This document shows positions 35,715 to 43,214 of a DNA stretch of 64,000 nt, one piece after another. The stretch spans positions 5,513,501 through 5,577,500 of the forward strand of contig NZ_CP042176.1 in assembly GCF_005937885.2 (NCBI RefSeq). The letters are read 5' to 3'. This stretch comes from Bradyrhizobium sp. KBS0727 (GTDB lineage Bacteria; Pseudomonadota; Alphaproteobacteria; Rhizobiales; Xanthobacteraceae). Both the position numbers and the translations under genes were made by a program. The number at the start of each line of letters is the position of its first letter. The first letter of the stretch is position 1. Under the pieces are notes generated by a model. It ran no database searches. It saw nothing but the letters and a program-made list of their open reading frames with translations, and was not told the origin of the DNA.

Positions 35715-38156
35715 CTAGGGCGCCGAGCCCTCACCGAGAAGACCCAGCCGCCGCCACGTCCACACCGCCGCCGGATTCCACGACAGCATCCAGGCGAGGA
35801 AGTAGAATCCGATCGCGAGCAGATAGAGGAAGGCAAATCCGAAATACATCGAGTTGTATTCCATCAGGCCGCCGAACAGCGCGCCCATCAGGTTGTAGGC
35901 AAGCGCGGTCGAGATGTTGACGTCGGATCTACCGATCAGGCTCGAGAAAACGATGCCGGAAAAGAACAACGGCAGCGTCAGCAGTACGCAACTCAGAGCC
36001 AGACTGGCCAGCGGTGAACCGAGGACGACAAGCCCGTGGTTGCGGGCATAGAAATATCCAACGAGCAGACTGACCAGCAACCCTAAATAGGCAAGGCCGG
36101 TCTGCTGAAAGACCTTTCCGCGCACCAATAGATTGGCGAGGAACGCCATTACCAGAACCAGGATGATGGTAGCGGCGATGACAAGCCAGGTGCCGCCGAG
36201 ATGCAACCCCAGTTCGGTGATGGCCTTGGTCTCCACCAGCATGAAGCCGGCGCCGAGAAAGAAGAACGGCAGGTAGCCGCGCTCGACCGTACCGCGCAGG
36301 CCGATGGTCTTGCGTACGAACAAGTAGCTCAGCACCAGCACCATTCCGAGCGAGATCATGTAGCTCACAGGATAGGTGCGCTCGATCATGTAGAAGAACG
36401 GCCAGTCGTCGGTCGGGACACTGGCCGCCGGATAGGGCTGCGCGAAGTGGGCGGAGACGTCGGTGAATCCGATCGCGGCGAGGCCGCCGGTTTCGGGCAT
36501 GGCGATGTTGCCGCCCTTCTGGGTAATGAAAGCCGTCGTCGTGCTCGCATCATAACGCACGCGAACCGCCAGCGGCTTTCCGGCGCCAGGGATATCCTGA
36601 AGGATGTGAGATAGTTTGAAGCCCAGCGATTCATTCGGCAGGGCAAACGCCACCGACATCACGCCATCGGGCTTCAGCAGCTTGAATGCCTCCGTGATTC
36701 CCTCCCGCGTATAGACGTAGGAATCGACCCGGAGGTTGGAAGCGTGGCTGAGTGCGGTATGGGAATCCAGCACGCCGTAGATGATCAGATCGTATTGTTG
36801 CTGGGCCGTGCGAAAGAAGTTGCGGGCGTCGTTGATGCGCAGCGTGACGCGCGGATCGTCGTAGGGATGCTCGGGATGATAGTGCTTGCCGAGATCGGCG
36901 ATGGCGGGATCGATCTCGATCGCATCGACATGCGACGCACCCATGCGCAGCGCCGCCGCCACGTCATTGCCGCTGCCGGCGCCGACAATCGCGACGCGCT
37001 CGGGCTTCTTTTTAAAGTTGAACGGAAACTCGTAATAGGCGCGAACGTAGCGATCTTCTTCTGGCTCGTGGCCGCGATTGCTTTCCGAAAGGTTGAAGAC
37101 CTTCTGATAGTACGCGCCGCCCGACAGCAGGTTCATCAACCCGTCGGACTTGGCCATGCGCTCCAGCAATTGATATGGCGAATAGATCCGCTGGATTTCA
37201 GGTTGAACCGGCCATGACAGCACCGTCAGCAGCAGGCAAAAACTGGCTACCCCCAAAGGCAGGCGCGTATCGCGCGAGAGCACGAAAAACAGCAGGATGC
37301 CGCCGACCGCGGTGAACCAGACCACCGGCGGCAGCCAGAACAGGCTCATCGCGCACAGCACCAGGACGCCGACGATGCTGCCGACCAGGTTGAGACCGTA
37401 GGCTTTCAGCGCATCGGCGCTGTGAAGCAGTTTGCCGCAGAGCTGGCCGACCGGATAGCAGATGCAGGCGCAGAGTACGAAGCTAATCGCAAGCAGCATG
37501 TAGACCGGTCCACCCTGTTGCAACAGCTCGATCCAGCTTGGGCCCTCGGTCGCGACGCCGACGGTGCTTTGCTCGTGCATCGGAAGCGCCGTGAACAAGC
37601 CATTGCCGGCGCCGAGGTCGTAACGCAGCAGCGTGATGACGGCGACGAACAGCGCCAGCATCGGAAGCACCAGCGCCGGTGCGCAGGGCTGCTTTTCCGC
37701 CACCGCATATCCGGCGCCGAGGCCGAGGAAGCAGGCCAGCAGGGTGAAATTCTTGAAAAACGAGAATACCGGGAACACCGACGCCAGCCAGCGGATCATA
37801 ACCAGTTCCAGCAGCAGGCTGACCATCGTCACCAGCACGATCAGCCGAATCCTTTCCCGGGTTCCGGCGCTGGCAAAGCCGTCCTCGAACAGCTTGCCCA
37901 TCAACTCGACCTCGCGGTCGAGCCGACGCGCGAGCCAGCCCGGATTGAGGAGGACCAAAAGTGCCGCCACACCGAGCAGCGCACGCGCTGACATCAGCAG
38001 CAGGTCGGCCGCGCCGAACGCGCCGCGTTCCAGGAACAGGCGAAACGACAGGAGGGCATAAGCAAAGACGAGAATACCGAGGCAAATGCCGAAAAATCGG
38101 ACCATCCTGCGGTTAGCCTCGTCCGGGTACTCGCCGCTGACGTAGTCGATGCTCAT
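35715..38156 (-). CDS. Membrane-embedded spermidine-synthase-like protein within the mur cluster
   Basis: An 813-residue protein of three parts: several hydrophobic segments (about 20-310), a soluble Rossmann domain (about 388-550) with VAIVGAGSGNDVAAAL, the acidic IEIDPAIADLG and the INDARNFFRT motif of the spermidine synthase family, and further hydrophobic segments (about 610-800). The enzymatic activity of such proteins is unknown. It lies between ftsW and murG in the same direction, 52 bp before murG, and so is probably transcribed with the peptidoglycan genes. It is not a close copy of 7003-9285: the methyltransferase-like domain is internal here. Confidence 0.8.
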   Translation of the reverse strand: MSIDYVSGEYPDEANRRMVRFFGICLGILVFAYALLSFRLFLERGAFGAADLLLMSARALLGVAALLVLLNPGWLARRLDREVELMGKLFEDGFASAGTRERIRLIVLVTMVSLLLELVMIRWLASVFPVFSFFKNFTLLACFLGLGAGYAVAEKQPCAPALVLPMLALFVAVITLLRYDLGAGNGLFTALPMHEQSTVGVATEGPSWIELLQQGGPVYMLLAISFVLCACICYPVGQLCGKLLHSADALKAYGLNLVGSIVGVLVLCAMSLFWLPPVVWFTAVGGILLFFVLSRDTRLPLGVASFCLLLTVLSWPVQPEIQRIYSPYQLLERMAKSDGLMNLLSGGAYYQKVFNLSESNRGHEPEEDRYVRAYYEFPFNFKKKPERVAIVGAGSGNDVAAALRMGASHVDAIEIDPAIADLGKHYHPEHPYDDPRVTLRINDARNFFRTAQQQYDLIIYGVLDSHTALSHASNLRVDSYVYTREGITEAFKLLKPDGVMSVAFALPNESLGFKLSHILQDIPGAGKPLAVRVRYDASTTTAFITQKGGNIAMPETGGLAAIGFTDVSAHFAQPYPAASVPTDDWPFFYMIERTYPVSYMISLGMVLVLSYLFVRKTIGLRGTVERGYLPFFFLGAGFMLVETKAITELGLHLGGTWLVIAATIILVLVMAFLANLLVRGKVFQQTGLAYLGLLVSLLVGYFYARNHGLVVLGSPLASLALSCVLLTLPLFFSGIVFSSLIGRSDVNISTALAYNLMGALFGGLMEYNSMYFGFAFLYLLAIGFYFLAWMLSWNPAAVWTWRRLGLLGEGSAP

Positions 38157-38295
38157 GATGTCGCCGTTTCCTGCGGTTGATGCGCCAAGGGCCAGCCTGC
38201 GGCAAAATGGTTTAGGATTCCGGCCGGGCTTTTAGAGAGTCTTGCTTAAGATTTGACGTGCCTTTGTTGCAACCTGTTGTGATCCAAGGCCGGTT

Positions 38296-39447
38296 CTATG
38301 CGTAACTGCGCGCCGTGTTGGCATCGTTCATCGATTCCACCTCGGTGCGCGGCCGCAGCCGCGTCAGCGCCAGCATCATGCCGACGCCATAGGCCAGCGA
38401 GACGATCGACGAGCCGCCATAGGAGATGAACGGCAGGGTCATGCCCTTGGCGGGGATCAGTTGCAGATTAACCGCCATGTTGATCGCGGCCTGCACACCG
38501 AACAGGATGGCGAGACCGGAAGCTGCAAAACGCGAGAACATGTCCTCGCTCTGGTAGGCGCGGAGCAGCGTGCGGATCACGATGAAGGCGAACAGAGCGA
38601 CCAGCGCCAGACAAAGGATGATGCCGAATTCCTCCGCCGCCACCGCGAACACGAAGTCGGTATGGCTGTCCGGCAGGCTGCGCTTGGCGATGCCTTCGCC
38701 GGGGCCAAGGCCGAACCAGCCGCCGTTCCAGAACGCTTCCATCGCGGTATCGACCTGGAAGGTGTCGCCCGAGGCCGGGTTCATGAAGCGCTTGATGCGG
38801 CCGGCGACATGCGGGACCAAAAGATAGGCGCCGAACAATCCGGCACCGGCGGCGCCGGCGAGGCCCGCTACCCAGATCATCCGCATGCCGGCGATGAAGA
38901 ACAGCGCGCCCCACACCATCAGGATCAGCATGGTTTGACCGAAATCAGGCTCCATCACCAAGAGCGACACCAGCATCAGCAGTAGCACGATCGCCATCGA
39001 GGTCGCCGGCATTTCCGGCCGCTTGGTCGATTCCGCAAACAGCCACGCCGCCATGACGACGAAAGCAGGCTTTGCGGATTCGGACGCCTGGATATTGACG
39101 CCGAGCAGCGTGATCCAGCGCCGCGAGCCCTTGACCTCCGGGCCGAGCGCCAGCGTCGCCACGATCAGAGCGATCGAGACCGCGAACACCAAAAGCGCAC
39201 TGCGCCGGATCGTCTTCGGTGACATGAACGACACCGCGATCAGCACCATGAACGACGGCAGCAGGAACATCACGTGCCGGCTGAAGAAATGAAAGGGATC
39301 GAGCCCAATTCTGGTTGCCACCGGCGGGCTCGCCGCCAGCGACAGGATGACGCCGCCCACCATCAGTACGGAGATCGCGGCAAGCAGCAGCTTGTCCACG
39401 GTCCACCACCATTCCGAAAACGGGGTGCGTTGGTCACGGGCGAGCAT
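38296..39447 (-). CDS. ftsW: Lipid II polymerase/cell division protein FtsW
   Basis: A 383-residue SEDS-family protein with about ten hydrophobic segments. Family motifs include GSRRWITL, the ESAKPAFVV region, the GPGEGIAKRSLPDSHTDFVF loop and LPFISYGGSSI. It polymerises glycan strands with FtsI at the septum. Three starts are possible (TTG 39459, ATG 39453, ATG 39447); I chose 39447 because GGGG lies six bases upstream. Normally it follows murD directly; here it is separated from it by an insertion. Confidence 0.95.
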   Translation of the reverse strand: MLARDQRTPFSEWWWTVDKLLLAAISVLMVGGVILSLAASPPVATRIGLDPFHFFSRHVMFLLPSFMVLIAVSFMSPKTIRRSALLVFAVSIALIVATLALGPEVKGSRRWITLLGVNIQASESAKPAFVVMAAWLFAESTKRPEMPATSMAIVLLLMLVSLLVMEPDFGQTMLILMVWGALFFIAGMRMIWVAGLAGAAGAGLFGAYLLVPHVAGRIKRFMNPASGDTFQVDTAMEAFWNGGWFGLGPGEGIAKRSLPDSHTDFVFAVAAEEFGIILCLALVALFAFIVIRTLLRAYQSEDMFSRFAASGLAILFGVQAAINMAVNLQLIPAKGMTLPFISYGGSSIVSLAYGVGMMLALTRLRPRTEVESMNDANTARSYA

Positions 39448-39588
39448 GGGCATCCCCAAATGGCAGAGGTAGCGCCCATTGGTGGCCGAGGATGGTTTCC
39501 AAGAGGTTAATGGGGACGGTAACTTTTGAGGGATACCCGCTCCCTGGTCGCCATAGCCCGGCTTGCTCCGGCCACGTTGCGCCGCCGT

Positions 39589-39670
39589 TCACACCACTGG
39601 CTTAACGCCAGGACGCCCACACGCGATCGCGACGCTCAAAGTTCGCGGAACCCGATCTCGAGCAGCTTGC
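39589..39670 (-). pseudogene. Degraded second copy of the murD 3' end
   Basis: The first 24 bases (39589-39612) match the end of intact murD (43215-43238) at 21 positions, and the codons still spell PGVKPVV and stop. Further in, with a shifted frame, EI-FREL (about 39638-39665) corresponds to EIRGAAFRDL in MurD. It lies just before ftsW, where murD would end in an undisturbed cluster, so it marks one border of the 3.6 kb insertion. Seen by eye alignment only. Confidence 0.6.
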
Positions 39671-39675
39671 CTCAT

Positions 39676-39692
39676 GTACCATTGAGTGGTAC
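39676..39692. promoter_or_regulatory. Palindromic operator upstream of the toxin-antitoxin operon
   Basis: GTACCATTGAGTGGTAC has perfect 6-bp arms around a 5-bp spacer and ends 24 bases before the toxin start. An overlapping pair GAGTG/CACTC (39684-39700) extends the symmetry. This is where a HigA-type antitoxin would bind to repress its own operon. Confidence 0.55.
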
Positions 39693-39716
39693 AAACACTC
39701 ATTCTGGAGTTGCCAG

Positions 39717-40013
39717 ATGATTGTTGGCTTTCGAGATGGCTGGCTGCGCGCCTTCTTCGTCGAGGATACAAAATCCAGGAAAATTCCTGCTGATCTGGAA
39801 AATCGCTTGTTTCGAAAAATCCAGATGATCGACGATGCCGCGACGGATCAGGACTTGCGGGTGCCACCTAGCAATCATTTCGAAAAGCTACGCGGCAATC
39901 TGGATGGATTCCACTCCATTCGCGTTAATCAGCAATGTCGGTTGATTTTCCAGTGGGACGGCAGCTGTGGTGAAGCGACCGGCATTTATCTGGACGATCA
40001 TTCCTATCGGTGA
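39717..40013 (+). CDS. higB: RelE/HigB-family toxin (GraT-like)
   Basis: A 98-residue basic protein of the HigB/GraT type: the pattern LRAFFVEDTKSRKIP, then RLFRKIQMIDDA, PPSNHFEKLRGNLDGFHSIR and RLIFQWDG matches ribosome-dependent mRNA interferases. A GGAG site precedes the ATG. The antitoxin gene begins eight bases after its stop, the toxin-first order usual for higBA. Local G+C is low (26 of 60 at 39781-39840), unlike the fts and mur genes on either side, which supports acquisition by transfer. Confidence 0.9.
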   Translation: MIVGFRDGWLRAFFVEDTKSRKIPADLENRLFRKIQMIDDAATDQDLRVPPSNHFEKLRGNLDGFHSIRVNQQCRLIFQWDGSCGEATGIYLDDHSYR

Positions 40014-40021
40014 GGTGAACG

Positions 40022-40330
40022 ATGTTGACGACGAAGCGCAAGCCGGCGAGCGTCGGTGAAATTCTGCTTGAAGAGTTCATGGAACCGATGGGTTTGACCC
40101 AAGGCGCCCTTGCCAAGGCCATGGGGGTACAGCGCAAGCACGTAAACGAGCTGTGCAACGATCGTCGCACCGTCACCGCGTCCACGGCGCTGATCCTTGC
40201 CCGCGTGTTCGGCAATAGCCCGGATTTCTGGCTGAACGTGCAGCGGCGCGGCGATTTGTGGGATGCGATGCATTCGCCCCGCGAACGCGAGCGGATCAAA
40301 CGCGCTCGGCCACTGAAATCGGTCGCATGA
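40022..40330 (+). CDS. higA: HigA-family antitoxin, XRE-type DNA-binding protein
   Basis: A 102-residue protein with a helix-turn-helix domain (LTQGALAKAMGVQRKHVNELCN, about 25-45) and the HigA-typical ILARVFGNSPDFWLNVQRRGDLW. It would neutralise the HigB-like toxin and repress the operon through the palindrome at 39676-39692. Co-directional with, and eight bases after, the toxin gene. Confidence 0.92.
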   Translation: MLTTKRKPASVGEILLEEFMEPMGLTQGALAKAMGVQRKHVNELCNDRRTVTASTALILARVFGNSPDFWLNVQRRGDLWDAMHSPRERERIKRARPLKSVA

Positions 40331-40569
40331 TTTGCCTCCCTGGCGTTGAGTCAGCAGACAGAATGGGACGGGCGAAAGCGGTATCCGCGAATTAACGAGG
40401 TTTTGCTCCACTGCCCCTATCCGATTTGTCGCGAGCGTCGTTGGCCGAAGGAATTGTTACACACGCCGCCTCCGCAGGCGCGCGTGTTGACTTTCCGGCA
40501 CAACCACCAAATACTCGCAAAAAAAGCAGAAAAGACGGTCGAAAAGACCGATTAAGTGGGGAGGATACG

Positions 40570-41880
40570 ATGCCGACTTCACGTCGAACGCTGCTGAAGA
40601 ATTCCGCCGCCGCTGCCGCTATAGCCAGTCTCGATTGGACGCGCGCGCAGGCGCAAGCCGAAACGGTGCGCATCGGCGTGATCTACGACCTGACCGGCCC
40701 GTTCGCGGCGGGCGGCTCGGTCGCCTCCGCGGTCGGCACGCAAATCGCGATCGATCTCGTCAACGAGAAGGGCGGCATCGGCGGCAAGTACAAGGTCGCC
40801 CCGGTCAACGCCGATTCCCAGAGCAAGCCCGACGTCGCGATCAACGAGGCGTCACGCCTGATCGACCAGGAAAAGGTCGACATCATCAACGGCGTGTATG
40901 CGAGTTCGCATGCGGTGCCGCTCGCGGCCAAGGTCGAGCAGCAGAAAAAGATCCTCTGGATCACCACTGCGGTTTCGACCGCCGTGTTCAAGGACAAGAA
41001 CCTGCAATACGTGTTCCGCGCACAGATTCATTCCGACCAGTACGGCCAGGCCTTTGCCGGCTTCCTCGCCGAACACGCCAAGGCCAAGCTCGGCATGGAG
41101 CCCAAGGACGTCAAGGTCGCGCTGATTCACGAAGACGGCCCCTACGGCGTCGGTGTCGCCGCCGCCGACGAGGCGTATGCCAAGGAAGCCGGACTCCAGG
41201 TCGTGCTCAAGGAAGGCTATTCCGCATCCGCCCCCGACCTCTCGGTGCTGGTGACCAAGCTCAAGCGCGCCAAGGCCGACGTGATCTCGCACGCCGGATA
41301 CAATCCCGACATCACCCTGCTGCTGCGCCAGGCGCGCGAGAGCGGCCTCAAGTTCAAGATGCTGTTCGGCAACGGCGCGGGCTACAGCCAGCTCGACAAG
41401 CTGCGTGCGGCCTTCGGCGCCGACATCGACAATTTCTGCAATATCGACCCGGTGCCCGCGCAATTGCTCGACGCTTCCAAACTTGCGCCCGGGATCGGCG
41501 ATCTCACCAAGACCATGGTGGCACGCTACAAGGAGAAGACCGGCGCGACCGACGTTCCACCGCATTGTTCGATGGGCTTCAACCAGACCTGGATCCTGCT
41601 CAACAACGTGCTGCCCGTCGCCAAGGAGAAATATGGCGGCTTCGACCCCGATTCTATTCGCAAGGCCGCGCTCGACGTCGACATACCCCCGGGCGGCACA
41701 ATCCAGGGCTATGGCGTCAAATTCTATCCGCCCGGTACGCCGCTCGCCGGCCAGAACGAACGCTCGACGCCGGTGGTGATGCAAAACGCCGGCGAACATA
41801 TATCGGTGGTCTGGCCGACCAATATCCAGACCCAGGATCCGGTTTTCCCGCTGCCGAAATCGTCGGTCTACGCCGCGTAG
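40570..41880 (+). CDS. ABC transporter substrate-binding protein, branched-chain amino acid type
   Basis: A 436-residue secreted receptor with a twin-arginine-like signal (SRRTLLKNSAAAAAIAS) and the periplasmic binding fold type 1 (IGVIYDLTGPFAAGGS, VDIINGVYASSHAVPLAAKVEQ). The family serves branched-chain amino acid, amide or aromatic compound importers. A strong GGGGAGGA site precedes the ATG at 40570; the frame open from 40426 is not coding-like there. No permease or ATPase gene is close by. It sits in the insertion between murD and ftsW, on the strand opposite to them. Confidence 0.9.
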   Translation: MPTSRRTLLKNSAAAAAIASLDWTRAQAQAETVRIGVIYDLTGPFAAGGSVASAVGTQIAIDLVNEKGGIGGKYKVAPVNADSQSKPDVAINEASRLIDQEKVDIINGVYASSHAVPLAAKVEQQKKILWITTAVSTAVFKDKNLQYVFRAQIHSDQYGQAFAGFLAEHAKAKLGMEPKDVKVALIHEDGPYGVGVAAADEAYAKEAGLQVVLKEGYSASAPDLSVLVTKLKRAKADVISHAGYNPDITLLLRQARESGLKFKMLFGNGAGYSQLDKLRAAFGADIDNFCNIDPVPAQLLDASKLAPGIGDLTKTMVARYKEKTGATDVPPHCSMGFNQTWILLNNVLPVAKEKYGGFDPDSIRKAALDVDIPPGGTIQGYGVKFYPPGTPLAGQNERSTPVVMQNAGEHISVVWPTNIQTQDPVFPLPKSSVYAA

Positions 41881-41886
41881 ACCTTA

Positions 41887-41985
41887 CCGGTTCTGATTGA
41901 ATCAGAACCGGGCTCCAGCTTTTGCTTTTGACGCGTTTTCTTGACGTGAACCGCTACGCACTTCACTTGAAAACGCTTTGGCCTC
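41887..41985. repeat. Dispersed repeat, family D, copy 1
   Basis: It begins with a perfect 12-bp-arm palindrome (CCGGTTCTGATT and AATCAGAACCGG around one G, 41887-41911). It goes on with GACGCGTTTTCTTGACGTGA and CTTGAAAACGC. The second part is repeated in the opposite sense after rnpB (59371-59420). It separates the convergent substrate-binding and Gfo/Idh genes and may serve as a bidirectional terminator. Confidence 0.7.
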
Positions 41986-43153
41986 ACAGCGTGACGCGAC
42001 GGCCCTCTTCGGCGGCCCAATAGCCGGCGTAGTTGACCTTGATGGTCTCGAAGGCGAGCGCGAGATCCGAGAGCGGCTGCCGGCCGGTCGCGACGCATTC
42101 CATGAAATCCTGGATTTCCTGCAAATAGCCGCGCGTCCATTCCTCCTCGAGGCAGACATATTGCCAGCCGGTCTTGCGATCGACCTTTTCCGTAATGTAG
42201 ACGCCCGCGAGCTTCTCCTCGCTGGTCTGGTAGCTCATCATGTGCGTGTTCGGCGTGATGTTGGCGAACAGCGCGCCGCTCGAGGTATGGGTCTCGATCA
42301 GGTTGCGCACGCCACCCAAAATCATGTCGCCGGAAAACACCGTCGCCTTGGTGCCGTCGGAGAAGGTGACTGACAGCATGCCCCAGTCCTCGACGTCGAC
42401 CGGATTGGCCTTGAGCACGGTTCGCTCCTCCGGCCGCAGGCATGCCGCGACGTTGCCGACGTCGCAGATCACGCTGGCAACACCGATCGTCTCGCCGCGC
42501 GCCTTGGCCTCGACCTGTTTGAGATAAAGTACAGCCGAAAGCGGATGGCATCCCATCCGAATCAGCGAGCCGCCGCCGGTCATCGCCCATTGCGCCGCGT
42601 GCGCGGCGTGCGAGCCGCTGTGGCTCTCCTCCCCCTTCATGAAGAGGATTTTGTCCTTGGTGGCCTTGAGTATCTCGACGGTCTTGGTCACCGCCGGCGC
42701 GTAGATCCAGTCTTCGGCATACATGAAGAGCTTGCCGGTGCGGTCGATCGCAGCGCGGGTCGCCTCCATTTCCTCGAGTACGCGTTCGTACATCCGCGCC
42801 TTCGGCACGTGCCTGCCGATCGGCGCCTTGTCGCCATCTCGCCCGAAATAACCCCCGAACGGCTTTTCGCAGATCACATGCTTGCCGGCCCGCATTGCGT
42901 CGACGATCATCGCAGCGTGCAGGTTGGGCGGCGTGCAGATGTCGACGACGTCGATCTCGCCGTCGGCGATCAGATCGCCAAAGCTGCGATACACCGTCGG
43001 GATCCGGTGCCGGCGGGCAAAATCCACCACGTGGTCGCCCCGCGCCGCGACGGCTTTGACTTCAACATTCACGCCGTAGACACGTCTGTAGGCGTGCATG
43101 TGCAGCTCCGAAACGAAGCCGCAGCCGACCAAACCGATCCTGATCTTCGTCAC
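41984..43153 (-). CDS. Gfo/Idh/MocA family oxidoreductase
   Basis: A 389-residue cytoplasmic dehydrogenase. The N-terminal Rossmann motif GLVGCGFVSELHMHAY (7-22) is followed by the family's CTPPNLHAAMIVDAMRAGKHVICEKPFG, in which EKP is the signature with the catalytic Lys. The family oxidises sugars, inositols or related compounds with NAD(P); the substrate here cannot be told. It starts with GTG, preceded by GGGGAG. It is convergent with the substrate-binding protein gene, and both lie in the murD-ftsW insertion, so they may serve one uptake and breakdown route. Confidence 0.9.
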   Translation of the reverse strand: MTKIRIGLVGCGFVSELHMHAYRRVYGVNVEVKAVAARGDHVVDFARRHRIPTVYRSFGDLIADGEIDVVDICTPPNLHAAMIVDAMRAGKHVICEKPFGGYFGRDGDKAPIGRHVPKARMYERVLEEMEATRAAIDRTGKLFMYAEDWIYAPAVTKTVEILKATKDKILFMKGEESHSGSHAAHAAQWAMTGGGSLIRMGCHPLSAVLYLKQVEAKARGETIGVASVICDVGNVAACLRPEERTVLKANPVDVEDWGMLSVTFSDGTKATVFSGDMILGGVRNLIETHTSSGALFANITPNTHMMSYQTSEEKLAGVYITEKVDRKTGWQYVCLEEEWTRGYLQEIQDFMECVATGRQPLSDLALAFETIKVNYAGYWAAEEGRRVTL

Positions 43154-43214
43154 TGCGAATGTCTCCCCTTGTCGCGGGCAACAATCTTATGTTTTTGTCG
43201 GCGGCGATCGGCGA

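Noticed and set aside
39526..39720. A 64-codon plus-strand frame before higB.
   Set aside because: It runs across the murD relic and the toxin operator; no conserved features or ribosome-binding site.
40536..40550. Small hairpin CGGTCGAAAAGACCG before the binding-protein gene, considered as a terminator of higBA.
   Set aside because: The stem is only five base pairs and no T run follows; it may still affect translation but cannot be supported as a terminator.
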